Part shown: positions 8,222 through 15,903 of the stretch, piece by piece
Position numbering within the stretch: the first letter of the stretch is position 1
How the letters are laid out: each line of letters opens with the position of its first letter
Assembly (NCBI GenBank): GCA_963803295.1
Contig: CAWDMC010000002.1
Location: 310,001-374,000, forward strand
Source of the DNA: CAWDMC01 sp963803295
GTDB taxonomy: Bacteria; Acidobacteriota; Terriglobia; UBA7540
DNA length: 64,000 bases
Direction of reading: 5' to 3'
Translations under genes and position numbers: made by a program
Notes under the pieces: model-generated
The model's input: the letters and a program-made list of their open reading frames with translations, nothing else
What the model was told of the DNA's origin: nothing
Database searches by the model: none

Positions 8222-8905
8222 AATGCCCATTCTTAACCCACTTTTTTCGCTGATGGATTACAATGAAGTTATCGTCGTGGGCCGCAACAAACGTCCCCCG
8301 GCTACACCTGAATGGCGAGTGACAATGCGGAACTGAGACCGTCGGACGTGCTGCGCGGGCTCGTTCCAAAAAACATGACATTCCCTGGGTCAGAGCGGAT
8401 AAAGGCGGGCGAAGCCGGCTGAGAACTCTGCGGGCCCGGCATTTCCGAGGTCGGCTTCTCGCCTTCTTTGGGGCGGTAGCCGCGATAGGGCCTGCCTTTG
8501 AGAGCAACAGCAAGCCGGGGTCAGCGAGTTCTCGCACGTCATTTGGGTAGCGCATACCTGGCGGGTTACGCCATGTGTCTTTCTAACAATAAGACAAGGG
8601 GGGCCCCGAGGAGCGCCAGATTTCTCGGTAAATCCCGCGTCTAGAGGACCTCGTCCCTTGTAATTCTTACCCCTGCCATCCCTTTTCGCTTCATCGACCG
8701 TCGCCATTCCTAAGCTTGTTCCCCAGCCCTTTCAGCTATTTGAGCGGACAAAAGGGGTTTTGGCCAGCCATTTGCACCCTTTGAGGTCAAGGCTCGCGGG
8801 TTAGATTAAAAGCCCGGGAGCTCGAGGTTAACGCGGTGTTGGCAAGCCCCGCCGCTTCTGCCTTCACAAACGAGACTAGGCAGGCCGGCTAATCCAACCC
8901 CGATG
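8222..8905. other. long intergenic region without a convincing gene
   Basis: About 690 bp between the hydrogenase leader and the DUF1328 gene. Open frames exist on the minus strand (8217-8555 and 8390-8707), but they overlap one another in different frames, are rich in Arg, Pro and Ser, have no good ribosome-binding sites and match no family I recognise. I regard them as non-coding or decayed sequence. No tRNA or strong terminator was seen. Confidence 0.5.
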
Positions 8906-8917
8906 AAAGGAGGCGCT

Positions 8918-9082
8918 ATGTTGTATTACTCCCTTCTGTTCTTGCTGATCGCGATTATCGCCGGGCTGTTGGGCTTCGGTGTTATCGCCTTCGCAGCCGC
9001 AGGTGTGGCGAAAATCTTCTTCGTGCTGTTCCTGATTCTGTTCTTGGTCAGCCTGTTCAGGCACCTGGGAAGTCGCGTCTGA
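8918..9082 (+). CDS. DUF1328 (YtjA-type) small membrane protein
   Basis: A 54-residue, almost wholly hydrophobic protein, preceded by a strong AAAGGAGG. It begins MLYYSLLFLLIAIIAGLLGF and continues GVIAFAAAGVAKIFF, which is the DUF1328 signature: two transmembrane helices separated by the small-residue AAAG turn and ending in a short basic tail (RHLGSRV). The family is widespread and often stress-induced, but its molecular role is not established. It is the first of three closely spaced small genes with strong ribosome-binding sites, the second being CsbD, a frequent partner in stress-response clusters. Confidence 0.9.
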   Translation: MLYYSLLFLLIAIIAGLLGFGVIAFAAAGVAKIFFVLFLILFLVSLFRHLGSRV

Positions 9083-9155
9083 CGGGACGCGATGTTTTGA
9101 TTTGAAGAGGATCCTGCGCTAGATGGCAGGAAGTTTAAGAACTAAAGGAGACACC

Positions 9156-9422
9156 ATGAACTGGGATCAGCTGGAAGGAAAATGGCGCCAACTTAAGGGC
9201 GAAGCAAGGGTCCGGTGGGGAAAGCTCACCGACGATGACCTTGAGTTGGCTGGAGGCCATAAGGACAAACTGATTGGCCTCCTTCAGGAGCGCTATGGCA
9301 TTGCCAAAGAGCAAGCCACGCTCGAAGCGGATGAGTGGATCGGGCATGTGGAAGCAGCAGGTGAGGCCGCCAATGAGAGACTTCGCCAAAATGCACCCAA
9401 GGCTCGTCATTCGGCGCGCTAA
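9156..9422 (+). CDS. CsbD family stress-response protein
   Basis: An 88-residue hydrophilic protein. The ATG at 9156 follows AAAGGAG by a good distance and gives the canonical family start MNWDQLEGKWRQLKGEARVR; the in-frame start 33 bases upstream lacks a site. The middle WGKLTDDDLELAGGHKDKLIGLLQ is the CsbD core. Members are general-stress proteins (sigma-B dependent in Bacillus) with no known catalytic activity. The C-terminus is longer and more charged than the shortest members. Its neighbours, DUF1328 and a small basic protein, support a stress cassette. Confidence 0.92.
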   Translation: MNWDQLEGKWRQLKGEARVRWGKLTDDDLELAGGHKDKLIGLLQERYGIAKEQATLEADEWIGHVEAAGEAANERLRQNAPKARHSAR

Positions 9423-9448
9423 CTGAACAACGTGCGACAGGAGGTATT

Positions 9449-9619
9449 ATGCCTCAAGGGAAGCACCTTCGCGGAGTCAGTACCAAAGAAGAGCGGCAGT
9501 ACGAGCACATTAGGAACAAGGCGCAACGGTCGGGCCGCTATGGCAAGCGGGCCAAGGAAGTCGCAGCACGAACCGTGATGAAGCATCACAAGCAGGAAGG
9601 TCACAGGAAGGGACATTAA
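9449..9619 (+). CDS. small basic hypothetical protein
   Basis: A 56-residue, very basic protein behind a strong AGGAGG and only 26 bp after csbD, so probably in the same transcript. It begins MPQGKHLRGVSTKEERQYEH and has the pattern KRAKEVAARTVMKHHKQEG. This resembles short proteins often labelled plasmid-stabilisation or Rho-terminator-like small basic proteins, with the core 'E.R.YEHI...A...G....RAKEIAARTV'. I do not know its function; charge and size would suit nucleic-acid binding. Confidence 0.75.
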   Translation: MPQGKHLRGVSTKEERQYEHIRNKAQRSGRYGKRAKEVAARTVMKHHKQEGHRKGH

Positions 9620-9970
9620 CTCGTAAGTAGGTCCGCAGTAGGTCCGCGTTTTGGCGCTTGTACTCGCTAAGGATGAGGCAAACTCACGGTTAAAGTGAAT
9701 CTAACGACCTAGCACCTTGATGAGTCCCGGCCTGAAAGGTAGAATCCTCCATGCCGGACACTGAAGGAGTACTACCGGGATAGTAGACTCGAGACCCGCG
9801 TAGCTTGTAGGCGTGTTGGTGATATTGTAGAAGCCAACTACCCAACGGGGCTTCGGCACGGACGGAGCCCCACAAAACCTTGCCGATATCTTTTGACTTG
9901 CCTATCTCGCACTTACTTAGGCCCTTACTTAGCCGGCGAAGATCCCCAAAAGAACACTACAAACAATAGA

Positions 9971-10016
9971 AACCTTGTATAGTGGAATCCATGTAGAACC
10001 CTGTATACTGGGATCC
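9971..10016. repeat. two imperfect 20-bp direct repeats before a small basic-protein gene
   Basis: AACCTTGTATAGTGGAATCC at 9971-9990 and AACCCTGTATACTGGGATCC at 9997-10016 match at 17 of 20 positions with a 26-bp period. They sit 42 bp before the start of the gene at 10059. They could be paired operator half-sites or duplicated promoter -10 regions (TATAGT/TATACT). The rest of the 9620-10058 gap holds an 11-bp tandem (AGTAGGTCCGC twice, near 9625) and a GGGGCT/AGCCCC hairpin near 9846, and no gene. Confidence 0.6.
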
Positions 10017-10058
10017 TATTGGAGTTCGTAGTCATTTACAGCGACGGGAGAGTGCAGG

Positions 10059-10331
10059 ATGGAAGACTTGAACATGACGCTCAAGCGGTTGCGAGAGGAG
10101 CGACGCCAGATTGTAAGCCAGGTGGCGGCATTGGACGCGGCAATCGCGGCCCTTGAGGAGGCCTTTGGGAGTAGCTCGGAACGCCGAACTAAGCGAGCGA
10201 GAAGGCCGGGCCGGAGGCGCCGGTTGTCGGCTGCAGCGAGGGAGAAGATCGCGTCAGCCCAGAGGGCACGCTGGGCCCGCGTCCGCCAGCAGAAGTCAGG
10301 AGCCAAGGAGAAGAAGCCGAAGGCTGCCTGA
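10059..10331 (+). CDS. small basic coiled-coil protein with SAAAREKIASAQRARWA tail motif
   Basis: A 90-residue protein with two parts. Residues about 5-38 form a heptad-like coiled coil (LKRLREERRQIVSQVAAL, then DAAIAALEEAF). The remainder is strongly basic (RRTKRARRPGRRRRLSAAA) and carries the motif REKIASAQRARWARVRQQ. The 'AR.KIA.AQ..RWAK' motif recurs in short basic bacterial proteins thought to bind DNA, somewhat like H-NS or histone-like tails; no function is proven. The ATG at 10059 starts the coiled coil cleanly. It stands alone, with direct repeats upstream and the dprE1-like gene 286 bp downstream. Confidence 0.75.
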   Translation: MEDLNMTLKRLREERRQIVSQVAALDAAIAALEEAFGSSSERRTKRARRPGRRRRLSAAAREKIASAQRARWARVRQQKSGAKEKKPKAA

Positions 10332-10617
10332 CATTTTAGGCGTCCTTGGACGGCTGCACGTTCAACCGACTACACTGATCCTAGTTTAATCTGAGGCCTC
10401 GGGTTAGAGCGCGGCAACATCGAAATTGCGATTCCGCCCTAGGGTGGGGGTGTGCCTTTGGGAGGCGGGCGCAGCGGAGATGATAGTCTTCTGGAGCTAA
10501 CTGGTCCGATGAGTTATCTCGACTCTACCCTGCAATTCGTGCTATACGACAGTTCGGGGTGTCGCTACCCTCACCGCCCGCCGACCACGGCGGCCGATTA
10601 GCTGTGAATGGCAGGCG

Positions 10618-12045
10618 GTGACGGCATTCTCCCGATCTGGATTCGCCGTGCGCGAAATTGCCTTTGAAGAGCGCCTTTTGTCAGGATGGGGAAGATTTCC
10701 CGTCGAGCGCTGCCACTTGTACAGGCCCGAGAAATCCTCCAATCTGGTGGCGATCCTCGATTCGGGCCGCGAATCTTCTTATCTTTCCAGAGGTCTCGGC
10801 CGCAGCTACGGTGATGCTCCCCTGAATTCGGGGGCGGGTGTCATTTCCCACGAGCGTCTCAACCGCTTTCTGTACTTCGATTCCACAACAGGAGAAATTG
10901 AGTGCGAAGCCGGAGTCAGCTTTGCTGAGATCGTCGAGGTGTTTCTGCCGCACGGCTTCTTCCCGGCCGTAACTCCGGGCACGAAATACGTGACCGTTGG
11001 GGGTGCCGTCGCGGCCGACGTCCATGGCAAGAACCATCATCGGGATGGCAGCCTGGCCAGCTTCGTTCGCAGTCTTCGCCTTCTGACCTCGGATGGATGC
11101 ACGCTCCAATGCTCGCCGGTCGAAAACCAGGATGCTTTCTGGGCTACGGTGGGCGGCATGGGCCTTACCGGAATTATCCTCTCTGCCAGAATGCAGTTGC
11201 GCCCGGTGGAATCCGCTTACCTGATGGCCAGCCACCAGCGGACGCTCGATCTTAATGAGACGCTCGACTTGATGACGGAATGGGACGATCATTTCGAATA
11301 TTCCGTCGCCTGGATCGACTGCCTGGCGACCGGCAGCTCGCTGGGCCGGTCGGTCTTGATCCGTGGCAACCATGCGACGGCCGGTCAGGTTCGAAAGCGA
11401 ATCCGACAGCCTCTGGAGATTAGCGCTCGGCCATCCAGCGGAGTGCCTTTCGATTTGCCTTCGTACGCCCTGAATCGCTGGACCGTGCGGCTGTTCAACG
11501 CCATTCATTACCGGCTGCATCGCGGTCCCAAGGAGCGGCTGGTGGGCTGCGAACAGTTTTTCTACCCCCTGGATGGAATCGAGAACTGGAACCGCCTTTA
11601 CGGGCGGCGAGGTTTCGTTCAATACCAGGTCGCCATGCCTGGCGAGGCTTCGCGGGAGGGCCTGACAGCGTTGCTTGAGCGCATCGCCAGATCCGGGCGC
11701 GCTTCTTTCCTGGCGGTGCTGAAGCGCTTCGGTCCTGGAAATCCCGGCTTCTTGAGTTTCCCGATTCCGGGCTGCACCCTAGCGCTCGATCTACCCGCTT
11801 CGCCCGGACTCGTTCCTTTCTTACAGGAACTCGACGCGGTGGTACTCGATTACGGCGGACGAGTTTACTTAGCTAAAGACGCAGTTCTTCGGCCGGAGAC
11901 GTTTTCCGCCATGTATCCGCGGCTCGACGGCTTTCGCGAGATCCAACGGAAGCTCGATCCGCGGCGGCTCTTCTCGTCTTCTATGGCGCGGCGCCTGAGA
12001 ATACTCGATCCGTGCCTGAGTCAGGTGCGGAGCGACGTGGCTTAG
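10618..12045 (+). CDS. FAD-dependent oxidase of the DprE1 family
   Basis: A 475-residue flavoprotein resembling decaprenylphosphoryl-beta-D-ribose oxidase. The FAD-binding PCMH-type N-terminal domain has GLGRSYGDAPLNSG and TPGTKYVTVGGAVAADVHGK followed by NHHRDGS; the C-terminal substrate domain has FGPGNPGFLSFPIPG and YGGRVYLAKDAVLRP. The lysine in LAKDA matches the active-site Lys of DprE1. The cysteine targeted by benzothiazinones in mycobacteria appears to be Ala here (TLALDLP), judged by eye. The start is GTG. No DprE2-type reductase or prenyltransferase lies beside it, so substrate and pathway are open; oxidation of a polyprenyl-linked or other sugar is likely. Confidence 0.88.
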   Translation: MTAFSRSGFAVREIAFEERLLSGWGRFPVERCHLYRPEKSSNLVAILDSGRESSYLSRGLGRSYGDAPLNSGAGVISHERLNRFLYFDSTTGEIECEAGVSFAEIVEVFLPHGFFPAVTPGTKYVTVGGAVAADVHGKNHHRDGSLASFVRSLRLLTSDGCTLQCSPVENQDAFWATVGGMGLTGIILSARMQLRPVESAYLMASHQRTLDLNETLDLMTEWDDHFEYSVAWIDCLATGSSLGRSVLIRGNHATAGQVRKRIRQPLEISARPSSGVPFDLPSYALNRWTVRLFNAIHYRLHRGPKERLVGCEQFFYPLDGIENWNRLYGRRGFVQYQVAMPGEASREGLTALLERIARSGRASFLAVLKRFGPGNPGFLSFPIPGCTLALDLPASPGLVPFLQELDAVVLDYGGRVYLAKDAVLRPETFSAMYPRLDGFREIQRKLDPRRLFSSSMARRLRILDPCLSQVRSDVA

Positions 12046-12091
12046 CGCTCCGTTCGAAATCACGCCCGCCTAAGCCGAAGACACTTCTCAC

Positions 12092-12177
12092 GCCGCTTCG
12101 CGGCCCCTTTTCCCCGAAAGGGGGCTTAACCTTCTCCCTGGGGAGAAGGTGGCGAGCGTAGCGAGCCGGATGGGGGG
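12092..12177. repeat. mosaic of short palindromes after the DprE1-like gene
   Basis: Three hairpins follow each other: GCCGC-TTC-GCGGC, CCCTTT-TCCCCG-AAAGGG and CTTCTCC-CTGG-GGAGAAG, then GGCGAGCGTAGCGAGCC. The layout matches the dispersed 'CTTCTCC...GGAGAAGGTGGCGAGC' intergenic repeats found in many bacterial genomes. It may also end transcription of the upstream gene, though it lacks a T-run. Confidence 0.7.
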
Positions 12178-12261
12178 TTCTGCTTAAAATCGCGGGATTC
12201 TGACACTCATCAGGCAAGCGCGGTCGTCCGAAAATAAGTGCACTGTCCCACCGGAACATCG

Positions 12262-12366
12262 CAGACATGCTTGGAATCGCATGTCTGATTCCATAACGTC
12301 GTCGGCTCCTTAGAACCGGTAAACTTGGTTTGCTGTCCGACCAAGGCTGCCGGGAAAGGAGCCGAC
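12262..12366 (+). ncRNA. candidate bridge/seek RNA leader of the IS110 element
   Basis: The 105 bases before the transposase ATG are unusually structured. CAGACATGC/GCATGTCTG (12262-12270, 12279-12287) closes an 8-base loop, and the loop bases TGGAATC can pair with GATTCCA at 12287-12293, giving a pseudoknot or an alternative fold. Next, GTCGGCTCCTT (12301-12311) pairs perfectly with AAGGAGCCGAC (12356-12366). Nested inside are CCGG (12316) with CCGG (12350) and CTTGGT (12324) with ACCAAG (12340). The ribosome-binding site AAAGGAG is buried in the outer stem. IS110-group elements are known to encode a guide RNA in this position. The role here is inferred; the structure is seen. Confidence 0.5.
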
Positions 12367-13386
12367 ATGTCAATTATCGGATGTGATTTGCATTCCCGCT
12401 ACCAGGTTGTTGCGATGGTAGACACGGACGACGGCGAGGTAGCAACGCGCCGCTTGGAACATGAGAACGGAGAAGCGAGGACATTTTATGCAGGGCTGGC
12501 CAAGGGGTCGCGGGTGGGGATCGAGGCGACGGGCTACACCCAGTGGTTCGAGCGCTTGCTGGCGGAACTGGGGCACGAGTTATGGGTGGGGGATCCGGCC
12601 GCGATCCGGGCCCGAGCGGTGCGCCGGCAGAAGACCGACACCCGTGATGCCGAACACCTGTTGGACCTGTTGGTAAGCCGCCGTTTCCCGCGCGTCTGGG
12701 TGCCCAGCGTGGAACAGCGGGATTTGCGGCAACTGCTGAAGCATCGCGACAAGCTGGTGCGGATGCGGACGGCGCTGAAGAACCAGCTGCACTTTCTGGC
12801 TATGAGCCAGGGGGTGTGCCGCAAGCAAAAGCTGTGGAGCGCACGCGGTCGAGCCGAGTTGGAAGGGCTGAGCCTAGGAGCGTGGGCTAGTCGGCGGCGG
12901 GAAGAACTGCTGAAGATGCTGGACCAGCTCAATCCCTGCATCGACGAGCTTAACGAGGCGGTGCAGGCGGAGGCCGAGCGCTGCCCGGAGGCGGTGCAGT
13001 TGATGGAGCAGCCGGGGGTGGGGCCGATAACGGCTCTGGCCTTTGTGCTGACCGTCGGTCCGGTGGAACGTTTCCCCCACAGCCGCGCTCTGGTCAGTTA
13101 CCTGGGACTCAACCCACGTGAGGATTCCAGCGGGGGTCACCAAAGGCTGGGCCACATCAGCAAGCAAGGCAACCAGATGTTGCGCTGGCTGCTGGTGGAA
13201 GCCGGCCAGAGGGCGTCTCTGCTGGACGAGGAACTGAGGCGTAAGTATAAACGGTTGGCTTTCCGGCGGGGCAGAAACGTGGCCAAGGTGGCCATGGCTC
13301 GTCAGCTGGCAGTGCGCTTGTATTGGAAGCTGCGCCAGGCGAGATCTGCCCAACCAGCGGTTCGCATGCCTGGTAGCCCGAGGTAG
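12367..13386 (+). CDS. IS110 family transposase (DEDD recombinase)
   Basis: A 339-residue recombinase. The ATG at 12367 (MSIIGCDLHSRYQVVAMVDT) follows AAAGGAG; the longer frame starting at 12325 would run through the leader hairpin and is rejected. The N-terminal RuvC-like DEDD domain shows Asp7, Glu53 (GIEATGYT) and Asp91/Asp94 (KTDTRDAEHLLD). The C-terminal Transposase_20 domain has PGVGPITALAF and REDSSGGHQRLGHISKQGN, which holds the serine region known to be nucleophilic in this family. Length and all key residues look intact, so the enzyme may be active. It has inserted between a DprE1-like gene and a YkgJ-like gene. Confidence 0.95.
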   Translation: MSIIGCDLHSRYQVVAMVDTDDGEVATRRLEHENGEARTFYAGLAKGSRVGIEATGYTQWFERLLAELGHELWVGDPAAIRARAVRRQKTDTRDAEHLLDLLVSRRFPRVWVPSVEQRDLRQLLKHRDKLVRMRTALKNQLHFLAMSQGVCRKQKLWSARGRAELEGLSLGAWASRRREELLKMLDQLNPCIDELNEAVQAEAERCPEAVQLMEQPGVGPITALAFVLTVGPVERFPHSRALVSYLGLNPREDSSGGHQRLGHISKQGNQMLRWLLVEAGQRASLLDEELRRKYKRLAFRRGRNVAKVAMARQLAVRLYWKLRQARSAQPAVRMPGSPR

Positions 13387-13474
13387 CGCATGGTGGGCGG
13401 TTCGCCACCGCAAGTCTGATTGGGCGCCAAGCCTCCCTGCACAGGCGGGGAGATCGAATAGAGAATCATGGTGG

Positions 13475-13605
13475 GGTGAAAACTTCACCGAATAGATGGC
13501 TGGTGGAACAGTCCACCGCAGGATTCGAGAGGCGAGCCTTGGTCGGGACAAGCCTTAAAGATTCTTCCAGGACGAAGCATCGCTGTACAGCGCTCCGCTT
13601 CGTCC
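13475..13605. repeat. hairpins downstream of the IS110 transposase
   Basis: GGTGAA-AAC-TTCACC at 13475-13489 and GGTGGA-ACAG-TCCACC at 13502-13517 are two small, similar hairpins. Further on, GGACGAAGC (13570-13578) pairs with GCTTCGTCC (13597-13605), enclosing the 12-base palindrome CGCTGTACAGCG. They may mark the right end of the element or a transcription stop; IS1111-type relatives place their RNA on this side. Confidence 0.6.
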
Positions 13606-13632
13606 CTCTTCTAGGGTGGGCGTGCCGGAGTC

Positions 13633-13690
13633 GGGGTCAAGGGTCTGCGATGAACGGTCCGACCAAAAGCGTCGGACCGCCCTTGACCCC
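13633..13690. repeat. 58-base nested perfect hairpin
   Basis: GGGGTCAAGGG (13633-13643) pairs with CCCTTGACCCC (13680-13690), and inside it CGGTCCGAC (13655-13663) pairs with GTCGGACCG (13671-13679) around a 7-base loop. All 20 pairs are perfect, with an 11-base bulge on the 5' side only. It has no T-run on either strand. It could be a small non-autonomous palindromic repeat or a bidirectional terminator; it lies 185 bp past the YkgJ-like stop. Confidence 0.75.
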
Positions 13691-13874
13691 GCCTCCGTCA
13701 CGCGGGGGTGGGAGTGTTGCTAAATTCTGCTTGACAAAGCCGACGACGTTATAGATGCGCCACCCCATATTCCAGAGCCGCAAGGCGAGGGTTGTCATCA
13801 ACGTGTAGGTCGATACCCAAATAGACAAACTTCCGACGCGGGCTAGAACCCGCGGCATGTCGATGTGGCATGCG

Positions 13875-14588
13875 TTACTCGCCGGTTCCGGAGCCATCAC
13901 CGCCAGGCAGGCAATCCTCAAAATCCTCCAGGATGGCGCGCGCCACGGTGATCGGACGATCCACCCGCCGCAGTCCCCGTTGATTGTAATTGGCATTCGC
14001 ACGGAGCCACTGATCGTGAATCTCCGTCTGAATCTGGACCAGGCCGTTCTCTTCAACCTCCTCGCCGGGAGCGAAGTTGAGCTCGCAGGCGAACACTTGA
14101 TCGGGCTTAGCGGGATTGTACAGGGGCACGCCGTACTTCCGGCAGATAAGTGGGCGGTGCTCATAGACGGTGCAGGCGCCTTCGTCGCTTAGGGCGGGGC
14201 AGGGAAGACGGAGGCCGGCGGGCGGCAGGCTGCCCCAGGCATCCGGAACATTATTGTGGGCAAGAATTCGTTCGCGGCGCGGCAGATAGGCGCGAGCCCG
14301 ATCCTCGATCCGTGCCCTCACCTCAGGGGCTAATTGTTTCACACCGCGCGAGACGTAAGCGGCCTCCACTTCCGTGATCTGGAACATCTGGCTGCAGCAA
14401 TCCGCGCAACCGCGCCGGCAATGGATCCGATCTCCGTAAAGCTGCTTCTGCCTCTCGAATTCGGCTTGCCAAGCCTCGGCCACCTCCAAGTATTCCCCGT
14501 AGGCCTTGGGCGTAGACTCGGGCATCGCAGGGTGCTTCTTCTGTTGCGGAGTTTCCTTCGAACCCATTCGTGGTCTCGTCGGAGCCAT
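13875..14588 (-). CDS. YkgJ-type cysteine cluster protein
   Basis: A 237-residue soluble protein of the zinc/iron-chelating UPF0153 family. The cysteine signature is complete: HCRRGCADCCSQMFQIT near residue 57, then LPCPALSDEGACTVYEHRP and LICRKYGVPL, and a later FACEL. Such proteins are thought to bind an iron-sulfur or zinc centre and many act as oxygenase-like or metal-handling proteins, but this one cannot be assigned a substrate. The first 35 residues are polar and variable, so a later start is possible. It lies 73 bp downstream of the GH43-like gene on the same strand and could share its transcript. Confidence 0.88.
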   Translation of the reverse strand: MAPTRPRMGSKETPQQKKHPAMPESTPKAYGEYLEVAEAWQAEFERQKQLYGDRIHCRRGCADCCSQMFQITEVEAAYVSRGVKQLAPEVRARIEDRARAYLPRRERILAHNNVPDAWGSLPPAGLRLPCPALSDEGACTVYEHRPLICRKYGVPLYNPAKPDQVFACELNFAPGEEVEENGLVQIQTEIHDQWLRANANYNQRGLRRVDRPITVARAILEDFEDCLPGGDGSGTGE

Positions 14589-14660
14589 TGCTCTTCAACG
14601 TACAAGCCAATATCTGCTGACAGGTAGTGCATCAGAGTTTCTGAGAGACGAAACTCCGCG

Positions 14661-15746
14661 CTACCCGTTCTCCTTCCCCCACGGCCGCGAACGAGCCACA
14701 GAAATTCCACGAACTTCGCGGCCGGAGTCCATGGACACGGCACAATAGAAATGATAAAGATCGCCCTGGTGTTGAATCACCGAGGGTTTATGGGCGTAAG
14801 TGGAGTCTACCGAGCCCTTGGGACCCACGTCGACTAAAATCCCCGTGCACTTCTCTGCATGCAGCAAGTCTCGACCGGTTGCGGCCAGGTCTCTTGCCAC
14901 ACCTTTAGCATCCAACCCGTAGTAGTAGAAGATCCATTCGTGTCCATCCTGCAAAACACACGGATCGCTCGCAAAGATTTCGTCAGCGCTGCCCGCCGGG
15001 CCATTGGCAATGATGGGATTCGCGGAGTAACGCTTCCACGTCTTCAAGTCTTTCGACATAGCCACGCCAGTCTGCTCGCGCCATCGTCCTTCCTTCTGGT
15101 TCTTGGCGTTGTAGAAAAGGTAGTAGATGCCTTCATGCTTCAGAAGACACGCTTTGTAGAGCCCGCCACTCTCCCAAGCGGCGCCATCTTCTGGCCTCAG
15201 GCAGGGAAGGTCAACTTCCCAATTACGCAGGTCTTTGCTGCGGCAGAGGCCGATGACAGCAGAGCCTTGTTCTAGCCCCTGATTGGGGTACGCATGATAG
15301 GCGCCGAGATAGTATCCATCCACGCGCTTCAACTCGCCTGCTGAATACAGTCCATTCTCACGCAGAATCCAGGTCAGAGCGGCGTTGTACTTAAGGGTCA
15401 GGGAGGATGGGTTCCGTCTCAGCATGCACCCTTCCTTTTTCCACCTGACCAAATCCGATGATGAAGCAATTCCCGTCTGGTAGCCGACGCCGTCAAAGCC
15501 GACGAAGGTCATGAAATGGCGACCCCCGTGCCGGAAGACGAACGGACAGTCAACGCTGATCTGGTCAAAGCTGCCTTTTTCGTCCGAGGCGCTCAGGACT
15601 AATCTCCCGAGTTTGTGAGGCGCACCGATCTTACTGAGGTCACACACCGCTCGAGCGCGTGGGGCAAGCGCGAGTGACGCCACGCCGAGGAACTCCCTCC
15701 GGGTCAATGCGCTTCCCGCTCCGGGATAGCTCTTTTCGCCCTTCAC
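14661..15746 (-). CDS. secreted GH43-like five-bladed propeller glycosidase
   Basis: A protein of about 361 residues with a Tat leader (SALTRREFLGVASLALAPRA) followed by a probable five-bladed beta-propeller. Blade-like motifs recur: PFVFRHGGRHFMTFVGFDG, KACLLKHEGIYYLFYNA, PCVLQDGHEWIFYYYG and KPSVIQHQGDLYHFYCA. These are the 'D..vi...g.YYlfY' repeats of GH43, GH62, GH117 and GH130 relatives, so it is probably an exo-acting glycosidase on arabinose- or mannose-type residues, or a family member of unknown specificity. The start is GTG at 15746, or TTG one codon earlier, after AAGGAAAG. A clear catalytic Asp-Asp-Glu triad cannot be assigned by eye. Confidence 0.72.
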   Translation of the reverse strand: MKGEKSYPGAGSALTRREFLGVASLALAPRARAVCDLSKIGAPHKLGRLVLSASDEKGSFDQISVDCPFVFRHGGRHFMTFVGFDGVGYQTGIASSSDLVRWKKEGCMLRRNPSSLTLKYNAALTWILRENGLYSAGELKRVDGYYLGAYHAYPNQGLEQGSAVIGLCRSKDLRNWEVDLPCLRPEDGAAWESGGLYKACLLKHEGIYYLFYNAKNQKEGRWREQTGVAMSKDLKTWKRYSANPIIANGPAGSADEIFASDPCVLQDGHEWIFYYYGLDAKGVARDLAATGRDLLHAEKCTGILVDVGPKGSVDSTYAHKPSVIQHQGDLYHFYCAVSMDSGREVRGISVARSRPWGKENG

Positions 15747-15903
15747 CAAGGAAGCTTTCCTTCTTTTCTTTCCTCACTCGATCCCTACCCGTCGTTACAG
15801 GGCGGAACCGGTGAGACGTTGAAAAGCATTATACGATCGCAATACGATCGCAGCGGATTGTCCAATTGATGATTAGAAGAAGTCGTCGTCGCGCGCCACA
15901 GGG

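Larger units (their letters stand above)
12262..13386 (+). mobile_element. IS110-family insertion sequence (minimal extent)
   Basis: Minimal extent from the structured leader to the transposase stop. IS110 elements lack reliable terminal inverted repeats and make no long target duplication, so the true ends cannot be fixed from one copy. The left end probably lies within 12180-12262 and the right end within 13387-13640, where further hairpins occur. No second copy is present in the window. Confidence 0.7.

Noticed and set aside
8217..8707. Overlapping minus-strand ORFs upstream of DUF1328
   Set aside because: They overlap in different frames, lack ribosome-binding sites, are rich in Arg/Pro/Ser and match nothing recognisable.
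9449..9619. Toxin-antitoxin interpretation of the small basic protein
   Set aside because: No partner toxin or antitoxin gene lies beside it; neighbours are DUF1328 and CsbD stress genes.
12325..12366. Longer start for the IS110 transposase
   Set aside because: It would translate the leader hairpin; the ATG at 12367 has AAAGGAG and gives the standard N-terminus.
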